Source: Bacteroidales bacterium UBA5349
Lineage (GTDB): Bacteria; Bacteroidota; Bacteroidia; Bacteroidales; Tenuifilaceae
Reading direction: 5' to 3'
Length of the DNA stretch: 64,000 nucleotides
Assembly: GCA_002410065.1 (NCBI GenBank)
Contig: DHQB01000020.1
Coordinates: 124,001 to 188,000, forward strand
The translations under genes were made by a program, and so were the position numbers. The notes under the pieces are model-generated. The model had not been told where the DNA came from. It saw only the letters and a list, made by a program, of their open reading frames with translations, and searched no databases. Below, in pieces: positions 51,862 through 61,646 of this stretch (position 1 is the stretch's first letter; each line of letters starts with the position of its first letter).

Positions 51862-52113
51862 TTAAGCTTCCACTATTCTATAATCGTAACCTTCCATAAT
51901 GGGATTTGAAAGCACTTTTGAGCATGCTTCGTTTACCCTTTCCATGGCAATCTCCTTTGTGGGTGCCTCAATCTCAAGGGTAATATGCTTACCTATACGC
52001 ACATTATCAACCTCGGCAAAGCCGTTATTCTGCATAACCATTCCAACTGCTTTCCCTTGAGGATCTAAAAGCGCCTTTAAGGGCATCACGTTGATTTCTG
52101 CGATATATTTCAT
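51862..52113 (-). CDS. purS: Phosphoribosylformylglycinamidine synthase subunit PurS
   Basis: 83-residue small subunit of the three-part PurSQL enzyme of purine synthesis. MPLKALLDPQGKAVGMVMQNNGF and VRIGKHITLEIEA are the family hallmarks. The purQ and purL partners are not adjacent. It ends 6 bases from the end of the DAHP synthase gene. Confidence 0.93.
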   Translation of the reverse strand: MKYIAEINVMPLKALLDPQGKAVGMVMQNNGFAEVDNVRIGKHITLEIEAPTKEIAMERVNEACSKVLSNPIMEGYDYRIVEA

Positions 52114-52282
52114 AGTTCGGTATTGTTATGTTTGGTAAGGCAAAACTATTAAAATTCAGCCAACATAAAAAAAACTAATTCAACATTCCATTTTTTGATA
52201 AAGAAATATGGCGGGTTTTGAAGCAAAATTTTCATTTAGCCCTACGCCCGCCATACTTTATTAGTCTTTGTTGTGGTCTGAT

Positions 52283-52777
52283 TTACCAAGTATATCTAAC
52301 ACCAAGTGATGCTCCCCAACCAAAACCATTATTATATCCAACAAAATCAAACATTGGGCGGGTATCTATACTCAATAAGATTGGTGCACCGTGTTTGTTG
52401 AAATCATACTCTATACCTATCTGACCTCCTATACCAAGACTTACTCCAGACGATTTAACATCATCATCATCACCTCTCCAGCTATAAAAGCCTAATGCAG
52501 CACCTGGGCCTACATACCAATTTAAGCCTTCAGTTATATTCCAATCCCATTGGTATGTTCCAGAAACAAACATATTACTATAGTCTTTATATCCTCTGAA
52601 CCCTAAATCAAATTCAAGACGATTTAAGTTACTTAATCCGTGTTGATAAGAAATTTCTGCTCCATTTGAACTTCCATCTCCACCGAAACGAAGTCCAATA
52701 GCATGAGGGTTAACTTGCGCTTGAGTATAAAAACTTACGCTTGAAATTAAAAATAGAATTGTTAAAACCTTTTTCAT
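52283..52777 (-). CDS. Outer-membrane beta-barrel-like protein
   Basis: 164-residue exported protein (signal peptide ending TQAQ) with barrel-like strands rich in Gly and aromatics (YVGPGAALGFYSWRG, SLGIGGQIGIEYDF) and a C-terminal LGVRYTW ending in Trp, typical of outer-membrane barrel proteins. Function unknown. Confidence 0.85.
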   Translation of the reverse strand: MKKVLTILFLISSVSFYTQAQVNPHAIGLRFGGDGSSNGAEISYQHGLSNLNRLEFDLGFRGYKDYSNMFVSGTYQWDWNITEGLNWYVGPGAALGFYSWRGDDDDVKSSGVSLGIGGQIGIEYDFNKHGAPILLSIDTRPMFDFVGYNNGFGWGASLGVRYTW

Positions 52778-52934
52778 TTGTTTTAAAGTTAAAAATTTTC
52801 CTACTCTTGAGGCTTTTCGGTTCCGCCCTATCTTTTAATCCAGTAACACTTAATATCTTCACTAAGTTTACACAAACGACAATAAATATAGATTGCTTTC
52901 AGATTTTCCCACAATAAAATCTAAAAGTTTCTGA

Positions 52935-54281
52935 TTAATTGTTGTACCTAATCCACTTCCACATATCGCCCCAACTGTGTTTCTTTCCGTAAAGCAGAAT
53001 GCCCGTACGATAAATTTTACCTGCTAACCAAGTTACCACAATGAAGGTAATTATTAAGATTGCACCAGAGAGGATTAGTTCCCAAGCAGGCACACCATAG
53101 GGTAAACGTGTAATCATAACAATGGGTGAGGTAAACGGTATCATTGAGAACCAAAAGGCTATTGTACCATCAGGCGATCTTAAACCGCTCACCATTACCA
53201 CTATGGCTAAAATTAGCGGAAGGGTAATTGGCAAAACCAATTGTTGAGTATCTGCCTCGTTATCAACAGCCGAACCAACTGCTGCAAACATAGCTGCATA
53301 TAGTAGGTAACCACCAAGGAAGAAAAAGATAAATCCTCCAATAATTAGGGCAAAGTTAATATTAGAGAGTGCATTCATCATTTCACCCATAAAACTATCA
53401 CTAGCAATACTGTCGGGCATTTGACTTGCAGCACCCGAGGTCTCCATCATGTTGGTAACCATGTCTTTGTTGGCGTTAACTGTCTCAGGCTTGTCAAGCA
53501 GTAGATTTCCAGCAATTGCAACCAATCCAAAAGTGAGAATTGCCCATAGTATAATTTGCACAAGGCTAACCGCTGCAATGCCTAAAATCTTCCCCATCAT
53601 TAGTTGGAAGGGTTTAATCGACGAAACGATAACCTCAACAATACGATTACTCTTCTCCTCAATTACACCACGCATTACCTGAGTTCCGAAAAGGAAAATT
53701 AGCATGTAGATAATAAAACTGAGAATATAAGCTAAACCCATGGCCAATTCGGTTGAACTCTCCTTGGCTTCGCCATCCTTGCCCCACTTTATAGTGCGCA
53801 CTCGAATTGATGTTTTAATGTTTTTAAGAATCTCGTCGAGATTCTCGATATCGTATGACATCAATTTTTGCGATTCAATCTCTGTTTTAAGGGCACTTGA
53901 TATGTGCGATGTAATATCGATGGATGGTTGCTTATCAGAGTAAATTACCACTGCATCTGGCGATGTGGCAACCATTTTGCCAATATAAAGCACAGCATAA
54001 TAGTTCGATTCTTGAAAAGTATCCTTTAAATCATCAACCTTAACACCGGTAAGAAATGAAAATTTAAGATATTCTGTTTCTGGAATTTTACCTTCAAAAA
54101 TCCCCGTGTCATCAATAACAGCAATGTGCCTCTCATTGGTATCTTCCATAGTTGCAATAAGTGCTGGCACAATCATCAACGCCGCAAAAAGTATGGGCGT
54201 GAGAACTGTCATAATGATGAACGATTTTTTCCTAACCCTGGTTAGGAACTCTCTTTCAATAACTAGCAATATTTTTTTCAT
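52935..54281 (-). CDS. ABC-2 type permease (NatB-like)
   Basis: 448-residue membrane subunit: one N-terminal helix (about 20-45), a large periplasmic loop (about 50-185), then five to six helices with FGTQVMRGVIEEKSNRIVEVIVSS, the classic NatB/YhaP signature. Pairs with the ATPase gene encoded just upstream. Substrate may be sodium, a peptide or a lipid. Its start codon is abutted by the 92-bp hairpin element, copy B. Confidence 0.92.
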   Translation of the reverse strand: MKKILLVIEREFLTRVRKKSFIIMTVLTPILFAALMIVPALIATMEDTNERHIAVIDDTGIFEGKIPETEYLKFSFLTGVKVDDLKDTFQESNYYAVLYIGKMVATSPDAVVIYSDKQPSIDITSHISSALKTEIESQKLMSYDIENLDEILKNIKTSIRVRTIKWGKDGEAKESSTELAMGLAYILSFIIYMLIFLFGTQVMRGVIEEKSNRIVEVIVSSIKPFQLMMGKILGIAAVSLVQIILWAILTFGLVAIAGNLLLDKPETVNANKDMVTNMMETSGAASQMPDSIASDSFMGEMMNALSNINFALIIGGFIFFFLGGYLLYAAMFAAVGSAVDNEADTQQLVLPITLPLILAIVVMVSGLRSPDGTIAFWFSMIPFTSPIVMITRLPYGVPAWELILSGAILIITFIVVTWLAGKIYRTGILLYGKKHSWGDMWKWIRYNN

Positions 54282-54373
54282 CTGTCTATTTATTAATTTT
54301 CAAAGGAACTGATGGAACATCCATGGAGTAGTCATTCTCCTGCGGGTTACCGCTGTTAATATGGCTGTTTCAT
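54282..54373 (-). repeat. 92-bp hairpin/mini-ORF element, copy B, between ABC genes
   Basis: Same length and 77/92 identical to 9236-9327, ending directly at the permease ATG. It lies between natA-like and natB-like genes, where a plain intergenic gap would be expected. AGGAG precedes its inner mini-ORF. Confidence 0.8.
54300..54335 (-). CDS. Possible 11-residue leader peptide, copy B
   Basis: Encodes MTTPWMFHQFL then TGA, with GCAGGAGA five bases ahead as a good Shine-Dalgarno. It matches the copy A peptide at nine of eleven residues and sits at the same distance, 18 bases, before the next gene. Confidence 0.42.
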   Translation of the reverse strand: MTTPWMFHQFL

Positions 54374-54402
54374 AACACAATTCTCTCCTTGTTCTTTATA
54401 AG

Positions 54403-55338
54403 TTACTTAAGGCCATGGGTTTTATTGTACTCCTGAACTACCTGGATAAAAATATCGTTCACACTGGGAACAGCCTGCTTAAAGCCCACAATCTCAACCA
54501 CAGGTATTACCTGTTGTAACAATCGGTTATCGGCAGAGAACTGGTTTACTTTTATTTGTGCCTTTACAAGGCCTGCATCTTCCTTATGGCTAATAACTTC
54601 ATAATTACTATCTAAGTTACTAGTAACTTTTTTGATGTCACCCTTAAAGGCTAGTTCAAATACATTGCTTCCGTAATCGAGCCTAACCTTATCAATTTGA
54701 CCGCTAAGAATATTTTTTGACCTGTTAATTAGCGTGATGTGATCGCACATCTCCTCAACACTTCCCATGTCATGCGTTGAGAATATTATAGTTGCACCTT
54801 TTTTTCGTAATTCATGAATCTCATTTTTAATGATATTCGCATTAATAGGGTCAAATCCGCTGAATGGCTCATCGAATATTAGCAGCTTGGGTTCATGAAT
54901 TATAGTTACCACAAACTGTATTTTTTGTGCCATCCCCTTCGAGAGTTCCTCTATCTTTTTATCCCACCATCCCTGAATCTCAAGTTTCTCAAACCAGTAC
55001 TTTAGTCGCTTAAGCGCCTCTACACGACTAAGTCCCTTAAGGCGAGCCAAGTATAGGGCTTGCTCACCAACCTTCATCTTTTTGTACAACCCGCGCTCTT
55101 CGGGTAAGTAGCCAATATTGTAAATATCGTCTGAATTAACAGGACGGCCACCAAACTCAATCTGTCCCTTATCGGGAGCAGTAATCTGATTAATAATACG
55201 GATGAGAGTTGTTTTACCAGCACCATTTGGGCCAAGTAGCCCATAAATACTACCCTCGGGTACTGAAATACTCACATCATCAAGCGCCAAGTGATTGGTA
55301 AAACGCTTTTCAATGTTACTTGCAGTTAGAATATTCAT
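54403..55338 (-). CDS. ABC transporter ATP-binding protein (NatA-like)
   Basis: ATPase of the NatAB-type exporter: Walker A GPNGAGKTT (34-42), signature LSKGMAQK, Walker B LLIFDEPFSGFDP, H-loop STHDM. A DUF4162-type C-terminal tail follows (about 215-311). 311 residues, full length. Encoded upstream of its permease, with 121 bases between them that hold the hairpin element. Confidence 0.94.
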   Translation of the reverse strand: MNILTASNIEKRFTNHLALDDVSISVPEGSIYGLLGPNGAGKTTLIRIINQITAPDKGQIEFGGRPVNSDDIYNIGYLPEERGLYKKMKVGEQALYLARLKGLSRVEALKRLKYWFEKLEIQGWWDKKIEELSKGMAQKIQFVVTIIHEPKLLIFDEPFSGFDPINANIIKNEIHELRKKGATIIFSTHDMGSVEEMCDHITLINRSKNILSGQIDKVRLDYGSNVFELAFKGDIKKVTSNLDSNYEVISHKEDAGLVKAQIKVNQFSADNRLLQQVIPVVEIVGFKQAVPSVNDIFIQVVQEYNKTHGLK

Positions 55339-55598
55339 TTTTTTATAGTTGGATTTTTCGGTATAAAAATAACAGCATTTTTGATGAGCACCAAGATGTT
55401 TGTAAAATTAACCTATAGTTGATGTTTTTTTAGCTAAAATTAGGATTCGAAGCATAAAATACAAACTTCCACAGACAAAGCCATTCGGCTTAATTAAACT
55501 TAAAAGTTTAACTTTAGTCATATATTTATTGAATATTATCATCAATTCTATACTAAAATATAGTTTAACAAATTCTATTACTTAATCCCATTTTCGGT

Positions 55599-57212
55599 AT
55601 GAAGAAGTTACTCATTTTATTATCTATTAGCGCATTGGTGTACTTACAGCCAGTATATGCACAGAGCATTTTCGATAGGGAAAATGATCCATACTTTGGC
55701 GAATCATGTACTAGCATACTTGTTGGCAAAAAGGCCTCAACCGACGGATCGGTAATTACGAGCCACACCTGTGATGGGCGTTACCGCACTTGGCTCACCC
55801 TTGAAAAAGGTGAAAAATTTGAGAATAATGCTGTGACGGCTATCTACAAAGGACTTCTTAAAACCGAAACGCCATGGGACATGCGAAACGTAACCAAGGC
55901 AGGCGAAATTCCTCAAGCTAAAGAGACTTATGCATTTCTGAATACCGCTTACCCTAGCCTTAATGAAAAGCAACTAGCTATTGGCGAAGCAACTATTACG
56001 GGAGAAAAAATATTGGTAAATGAGAATGGAATGTTCCTTATTGAGGAATTACAACGCATTGCTCTTCAGCGATGCACAACTGCTCGCGAAGCGATAACTC
56101 TTATTGGCAAGTTAATTAAAGAGTATGGATATGGCGACTGGGGCGAGTGCATTACCATTGCCGATAAAAAAGAGGTTTGGCACATGGAGATTTTTGGCGA
56201 AGGCCCCGACAAGATTGGTGGAGTATGGGTAGCCCAAAGAATACCTGACGACCATGTAGGCATATCTGCCAATATATCAAGAATTTCTGAAATCAACCTA
56301 AAAGATAAAGAACATTTTATGGCATCGGACAATGTTTTTGACGTAGCCAAAAAGTTAAATCTTTGGGATGGGAAAGGCACATTTAAGTTTTGGAAAGCCT
56401 ACGGCAAGGTAAAAAAACCATTTGCCATACGCGATTATTTTGTTCTAAACGCTTTGGCGCCATCGTTAAAATTAAGTTACGATGCTGACGAGTTACCCTT
56501 CTCGGTTAAACCCGACAATAAGGTGTCGGTTCATGATGTTATTGCGCTTTACCGCGAAACATATGAAGGCACCAAGTACGATATGACCCAGAACATGAAG
56601 GTTATAAAGAAAAAGTATAATGATAAAAGAGAGGTGATAGGGCAAGATACAATACTCTCACCAATTGCTCAACCTTGGCTTACTGGAGATGCAAGAGCTT
56701 TATACAACCAACTTAACGAGAGCGCTGTTGAGTTTTACAGAACAGTTGCCGTATCGTGGTGTTCCTATTCACACATTACACAGCTAAGAGATTGGTTACC
56801 CGATGAGATTGGTGGAGTTGCCTGGTTCTCATTCGACAACCCAGCTCAAAGCCCGAGGATACCCATATTTACCGGAACAACTGAGTTACCCGAAAGTTTT
56901 AGTTACTGCGGGCAAAAGCGCCATAGGAACGATGCTGCAATTTGGAAATACCGCAAGGCTAATAAATTGGCAACCGTTGCTTGGCAAGAAACCAGAACAG
57001 GAATGATGGAAGAAGTTGCTTACTTTGAGCAAAGGGCAGAAAGGGATATTAATGTTTTTGATAAGGAAATAACGAACCTAGTAAAGCAAGGAAAGAAGAA
57101 AGAAGCTCAAGTGCTACTAACCAAGTACACAAGAGATTTTGCAGGAGCAACCATGATAAAATGGGAGGAACTAGAGAGCACTTACTGGGGTAAATTTGGA
57201 ATGGGATTCTAA
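55599..57212 (+). CDS. C69 family dipeptidase
   Basis: Exported N-terminal-nucleophile peptidase. Signal peptide to about residue 22, and Cys37 (GESCTSILVGKKASTDGS) is the expected nucleophile exposed after maturation. The U34/C69 core covers the rest, with MFLIEELQRIALQRC, WHMEIFGEGPDKIGGVWVAQRIPDDHVGISAN and WLTGDAR...AVSWCSYSHITQ. 537 residues, usual length. Its products are dipeptides digested to amino acids. Convergent with selU, sharing a hairpin terminator. Confidence 0.93.
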   Translation: MKKLLILLSISALVYLQPVYAQSIFDRENDPYFGESCTSILVGKKASTDGSVITSHTCDGRYRTWLTLEKGEKFENNAVTAIYKGLLKTETPWDMRNVTKAGEIPQAKETYAFLNTAYPSLNEKQLAIGEATITGEKILVNENGMFLIEELQRIALQRCTTAREAITLIGKLIKEYGYGDWGECITIADKKEVWHMEIFGEGPDKIGGVWVAQRIPDDHVGISANISRISEINLKDKEHFMASDNVFDVAKKLNLWDGKGTFKFWKAYGKVKKPFAIRDYFVLNALAPSLKLSYDADELPFSVKPDNKVSVHDVIALYRETYEGTKYDMTQNMKVIKKKYNDKREVIGQDTILSPIAQPWLTGDARALYNQLNESAVEFYRTVAVSWCSYSHITQLRDWLPDEIGGVAWFSFDNPAQSPRIPIFTGTTELPESFSYCGQKRHRNDAAIWKYRKANKLATVAWQETRTGMMEEVAYFEQRAERDINVFDKEITNLVKQGKKKEAQVLLTKYTRDFAGATMIKWEELESTYWGKFGMGF

Positions 57213-57222
57213 AAAACCTGCT

Positions 57223-57273
57223 AATTATTAGGGATACTATCTATTGATAGCGGATAGGATATCCCTAATAATT
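57223..57273 (-). terminator. Terminator overlapping the last codons of selU
   Basis: A perfect 14-bp inverted repeat (57223-57236 with 57260-57273) has its 5' arm, as read on the minus strand, inside the last selU codons and its 3' arm just after the stop, followed by a T6 run within 6 bases of the stem. Confidence 0.7.
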
Positions 57274-58256
57274 GCATTACTATTGAACGACGGAAACTCC
57301 TTTTCATATTCAATCAGTTTTCGTCGTTCCTCAATGCTTCGCGTATAAGCCTTATCGTAATACCATAAAAGTATTCGGGTTACCTCAGCATAATCGCCCT
57401 TTTCAAGGGCAGTTATAGCGTATTTGGCATTATCGCCACCTAACCTTTTTGTAATTTTACTGATAGCGAAAGCCAGTTCTTCGTTGCTAAATTGGGCATA
57501 TTCATTTACCAATCGGGCTACTCGTTCTTCAAAGGGTATTTCAACCTTTACAAGTGGGCTAAAGTGCATTTTACTATAAAATTCCTGTGGAATAAAAACG
57601 TGACCAATACACTTCGACTCATCCTCAAGCCAAACTGTTTTGTTGATGTCAAAATCCTTCATAGTCCAGAACAGATTGTTCTCAAACTGCTCTGTTGTGG
57701 GTTGGGCTATATGACCTAGCCCACCAAACACAGAACCTTTATGGTTGGCAAGTTCCTCTAAATCAACTATCTGCTCTCCAGATTCTCTTAATCCCCAAAG
57801 GAGTTCAGTTTTTCCGCTTCCAGTACAGGCTGTTAGCACCTTGTATTTCCAATTCTGATTTAGGAATGATGCATTATATCTTCTAATCCCTTTGTAACCG
57901 TCTTTAACAGTAACCGCTGGAATACCCGCAGTATTTAACAACCACGCAAAGGACGAAGAACGCATTCCACCACGCCAGCAATGTACAATGATATGATTAT
58001 TATAGGATAGCTCACTGGCCAATTTCACAAATCCAGACATCTTTGGCCCGACAAAATCGAGAGCGCGAAGCATGGCATCTTGCCGGCTAACCTGCTTATA
58101 CAGCGTACCTACCTCTGCCCTCTCCTCATTTGAGAACAAGGGAATATTTATGGCCCCAGGAATATGACCATCAGCAAATTCAGCTGGTGTTCGAACATCA
58201 ATCAGTGGATTACCCTCAAGGTGAGCCAGTAGTTCATTGGGTTCAATGGATTTCAC
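57237..58256 (-). CDS. selU: tRNA 2-selenouridine synthase
   Basis: Replaces sulfur by selenium in the wobble 2-thiouridine of tRNAs for Lys, Glu and Gln (also called MnmH). N-terminal rhodanese domain with catalytic Cys in IVHCWRGGMRS, then a P-loop domain ACTGSGKTELL. The start is a GTG at 58256; no in-frame ATG lies upstream. Its presence implies selenophosphate supply elsewhere in the genome. Confidence 0.93.
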   Translation of the reverse strand: MKSIEPNELLAHLEGNPLIDVRTPAEFADGHIPGAINIPLFSNEERAEVGTLYKQVSRQDAMLRALDFVGPKMSGFVKLASELSYNNHIIVHCWRGGMRSSSFAWLLNTAGIPAVTVKDGYKGIRRYNASFLNQNWKYKVLTACTGSGKTELLWGLRESGEQIVDLEELANHKGSVFGGLGHIAQPTTEQFENNLFWTMKDFDINKTVWLEDESKCIGHVFIPQEFYSKMHFSPLVKVEIPFEERVARLVNEYAQFSNEELAFAISKITKRLGGDNAKYAITALEKGDYAEVTRILLWYYDKAYTRSIEERRKLIEYEKEFPSFNSNAIIRDILSAINR

Positions 58257-58378
58257 AAAATCAGTTTTGATGTTTTTAAAATGTAACCTACAAAATTATC
58301 GTTTTTTTATGGAATATTGATTACGATAACTTTACTGACTCTAAAGAGATTATTAAAATATGCATGGATAATCCTTAT

Positions 58379-58410
58379 AAAAAAACACGGACTTTAATCT
58401 AAATCCGTGT
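58379..58410 (-). terminator. Terminator of dnaJ
   Basis: ACACGGA...TCCGTGT stem (58385-58391 with 58404-58410, with extra TTT/AAA pairs) followed on the minus strand by seven T. Confidence 0.85.
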
Positions 58411-58436
58411 CAATGAATATATAAAATTGCTAAAGA

Positions 58437-59591
58437 CTAATCGAAAAAGCCCCTCATTCTCTCAAAAAAGTTTTTATCATTTGAGTCGGGGGCAGGAGTG
58501 AAACTGTCCGATTTCCCAAGTTTCTCAATAATTACCCTTTCCTCCTTAGTAAGATTTTTTGGCACCCAGACGTTAATTGAAACAAGCAAATCACCTTTAC
58601 CATATCCGTTCACATCGGGTAGCCCTTTCCCCCTAAGCCTAAGAACTTTGCCTGGCTGAGTACCTGGCTCTATCTTTATCTTCACCTTACCATCAACCGT
58701 TGGAATTTCAACAGGTGCACCAATGGTTGCTTCGGGGAAACTTATGTATAAGTTGTAAATTAAATCATTGCCATCGCGAATAAGTTCGGGGTGCTTCTCC
58801 TCCTCAATAAGTACAAGCAAATCGCCATTAACTCCGCCACGACGAGCAGCATTTCCCTTGCCCGAAACAGACATCTGCATTCCCTCGGCAACACCAGCAG
58901 GTATTTTTATAGTGATAACCTCTGCATCGCGAACAACACCCTCGCCAGAGCAGCTAGTACACTTATCGGTAATCATTTTGCCATCACCATTGCAGGTTGG
59001 GCAAGAAGCCGTGGTTTGCATTTGCCCAAGAAGCGTATTAGTAACCCGAGTAACATATCCAGAGCCTCTACAGGTTGAACAGGTTGAATACGCCGAGCCA
59101 TTAGCTGCGCCAGTACCAGAGCATACCTTACAGTTTACATACTTGTTTACCTTTATCTTTTTCTCAACTCCATTGGCAATCTCCTGAAGTGTTAGCTTAA
59201 CCTTCACCCTCAAATCGGAGCCTTTATTTACTCTGCGCGAACTGCCTCTACTTCCGCCAAAACCACCAAAACCACCAAAATGACCACCAAAAATATCGCC
59301 AAACTGTGAGAAGATATCATCCATGGTCATGCCACCACCACCAAAACCTCCACCACCAGAGCCACCATTCATGCCTGCATGACCAAACTGATCGTATCGT
59401 GCGCGCTTATTATCGTCGCTTATTACCTCATAAGCTTCAGCTGCCTCCTTAAATTTTTCCTCAGCAGTATGGTCGCCCGGATTCTTATCTGGGTGATATT
59501 TAATGGCCATTTTCCGATAGGCCTTTTTTATCTCGTCCTTGCCTGCGTCTTTCGAAACGCCCAAAACCTCATAGTAATCTCTTTTTGCCAT
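58437..59591 (-). CDS. dnaJ: Chaperone DnaJ
   Basis: Co-chaperone of DnaK. J domain (1-70, YHPDKNPGD), Gly/Phe-rich region (about 75-120), four CxxCxGxG zinc modules (CKVCSGTG, CSTCRGSG, CPTCNGDG, CTSCSGEG) and two substrate-binding C-terminal domains. 384 residues from the ATG at 59591. It follows grpE by 19 bases, in the same transcript. Confidence 0.97.
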   Translation of the reverse strand: MAKRDYYEVLGVSKDAGKDEIKKAYRKMAIKYHPDKNPGDHTAEEKFKEAAEAYEVISDDNKRARYDQFGHAGMNGGSGGGGFGGGGMTMDDIFSQFGDIFGGHFGGFGGFGGSRGSSRRVNKGSDLRVKVKLTLQEIANGVEKKIKVNKYVNCKVCSGTGAANGSAYSTCSTCRGSGYVTRVTNTLLGQMQTTASCPTCNGDGKMITDKCTSCSGEGVVRDAEVITIKIPAGVAEGMQMSVSGKGNAARRGGVNGDLLVLIEEEKHPELIRDGNDLIYNLYISFPEATIGAPVEIPTVDGKVKIKIEPGTQPGKVLRLRGKGLPDVNGYGKGDLLVSINVWVPKNLTKEERVIIEKLGKSDSFTPAPDSNDKNFFERMRGFFD

Positions 59592-59610
59592 CAATCCCTA
59601 TTAAAATGTG

Positions 59611-60204
59611 CTACTCGCCTATTACAACTTTTGAGAAACGGATTACCTTATCGTTTAATTTATAACCCTTCTCAACAACATCGACTATTTTCCCTTTTAA
59701 TTCCTGCTCAGAGGTAGGAGTTTTAGAGATTGCCTCGTGCATATCCGTATCTAATTCCATACCAACGGCCTCAATTACCTTTACACCATTCGCTTTCAGA
59801 AAATCTGAAAACTTAATATGTATAAGCACTAATCCTTGCCTTAAAGCCTCAATATCGGTTGCGGTCTCGCTATGCTGAATTGCTCTTTCAAAGTCGTCAA
59901 CTAGGGGCAAAATTGCCTTCATCACATCCTCTGACCCGTACCTTATCAGATCCATCTTTTCCCGCTGAGTGCGCTTACGGTAATTATCAAACTCTGCCGA
60001 CAGTCTAATGTACTTATCCTTTGCTTCTTCAAGTTGACTCTGAAGTCCCTCCATAGGATTTGCTTCCTCCTTCACTTCCTCCTGGTCTTTAGGCTTCTCG
60101 CTGCCATTCTCGTTTGGCTCTGTTATTTTATTCGAATTCTTTTCAAATCCTTTTGGTTCAGCTGTACTTTGTGCTTCCTCTTTATTCGCCTTTTTCTTAG
60201 TCAT
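59611..60204 (-). CDS. grpE: Nucleotide exchange factor GrpE
   Basis: Nucleotide exchange factor for DnaK. A charged, low-complexity N-terminal tail (about 1-60), then the long coiled coil (LQSQLEEAKDKYIRLSAEFDNYRKRTQREK) and the C-terminal beta head (VEKGYKLNDKVIRFSKVVIG). Start is the ATG at 60204; a TTG 9 bases earlier is also in frame. First gene of the grpE-dnaJ operon. No CIRCE-type operator is visible upstream. Confidence 0.95.
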   Translation of the reverse strand: MTKKKANKEEAQSTAEPKGFEKNSNKITEPNENGSEKPKDQEEVKEEANPMEGLQSQLEEAKDKYIRLSAEFDNYRKRTQREKMDLIRYGSEDVMKAILPLVDDFERAIQHSETATDIEALRQGLVLIHIKFSDFLKANGVKVIEAVGMELDTDMHEAISKTPTSEQELKGKIVDVVEKGYKLNDKVIRFSKVVIGE

Positions 60205-60330
60205 TGTCTTCAAAATAAAAATTACTTAATCTGCCCTACGGGTAAACAAATTACTTGCCAACGCCAACATCAAGCCAAATTGGCACAAATAAAAATTGGT
60301 GTATGATTATTTGACAAAAACAGAGCAACA

Positions 60331-61638
60331 CTAATCACGCCTAACAATCTGTGCACCAATAGCATTAAGGCGTTGCTCAATGTTTTGATACCCTCTGTCA
60401 ATTTGCTCTATATTATGTATTATGCTTGTTCCATTGGCCGATAGTGCAGCAATAAGAAGCGCAACACCCGCCCTTATATCGGGCGAAACCATTGATGTTG
60501 CCCTAAGCTGCATGCTATGATTATGCCCAATAACTGTTGCTCTGTGCGGATCACAAAGAATTATCTGAGCTCCCATATCAATTAGCTTATCAACAAAGAA
60601 AAGCCTACTCTCAAACATTTTCTGATGAATTAACACTGCCCCTTTAGCCTGAGTGGCTACTACTAGGAAAACGCTAAGTAAATCGGGAGTAAGACCTGGC
60701 CATGGAGCGTCGGCAATGGTCATTATTGAACCATCAATAAACGACTCAATTACATAACTATCTTGTATGGGGATATGAATGTCATCGTTTATTTTCTCAA
60801 ACTTAATTCCTAAACGCTGAAATTGGCTAGGAATTATGCCAAGGTCGTCATAAGATACGTTCTTAATGGTGATGTCACTTCTGGTCATGGCTGCAAGGCC
60901 AATAAACGAACCCACCTCAATCATATCGGGTAGTATGGTGTGCTCTGTTCCAACAAGCGAATCTACACCCTCGATGGTAAGTAGATTTGAACCAACACCT
61001 GTAATTTTTGCACCCATGCGGTTAAGCATTTTGCAAAGTTGTTGCAAGTAGGGCTCGCATGCTGCATTAAAAATGGTGGTTTTGCCTGAAGCAAGCACGG
61101 CTGCCATAACAATATTAGCAGTTCCAGTAACCGATGCCTCATCAAGAAGCATGTAGGCGCCCTTTAATTTATCAGCTTTTACTTCGTAAAAACTCTCTTT
61201 TGGATCGAAGGTGAAGGTTGCTCCCAGTTTTTGGAATCCAACAAAGTGTGTATCCACCCTGCGCCGCCCTATCTTGTCGCCGCCAGGTTGTGGAATATAG
61301 CCAATGCCATAACGTGCAAGCAGAGGACCAACAATCATAATGGATCCCCTAAGTGCAGAAGCTTTAGCCTTAAACTCTTCGCTTTTTAGGTATTCAACAT
61401 TTACGTCCTTTGCCTTAAAGGAACACACCGAAGTGGAGCGACGGTTTACCTCAACTCCCATGCTCTCAATAAGTTCTATGAGCTTATTCACATCACGGAT
61501 GTTGGGTATGTTTTTAATTGTAACCTCATGGGGTGTAAGCAAAACTGCGCAAATTATTTGCAAGGCTTCGTTTTTTGCTCCCTGAGGTGTAATTTCGCCT
61601 TTTAGGGGTTTTCCCCCAACAATTTCGAAGGTAGCCAT
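60331..61638 (-). CDS. murA: UDP-N-acetylglucosamine 1-carboxyvinyltransferase
   Basis: First committed step of peptidoglycan synthesis. 435 residues, typical length, with KNEALQ at the start of the substrate-binding region and the active-site loop PGGDKIGRRRVDTHF at about 118-132. The loop residue equivalent to Cys115 is Asp121, the natural variant known from Mycobacterium, Chlamydia and Borrelia to resist fosfomycin. It follows the DUF4290 gene by 8 bases. Confidence 0.96.
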   Translation of the reverse strand: MATFEIVGGKPLKGEITPQGAKNEALQIICAVLLTPHEVTIKNIPNIRDVNKLIELIESMGVEVNRRSTSVCSFKAKDVNVEYLKSEEFKAKASALRGSIMIVGPLLARYGIGYIPQPGGDKIGRRRVDTHFVGFQKLGATFTFDPKESFYEVKADKLKGAYMLLDEASVTGTANIVMAAVLASGKTTIFNAACEPYLQQLCKMLNRMGAKITGVGSNLLTIEGVDSLVGTEHTILPDMIEVGSFIGLAAMTRSDITIKNVSYDDLGIIPSQFQRLGIKFEKINDDIHIPIQDSYVIESFIDGSIMTIADAPWPGLTPDLLSVFLVVATQAKGAVLIHQKMFESRLFFVDKLIDMGAQIILCDPHRATVIGHNHSMQLRATSMVSPDIRAGVALLIAALSANGTSIIHNIEQIDRGYQNIEQRLNAIGAQIVRRD

Positions 61639-61646
61639 GAAAAGAA

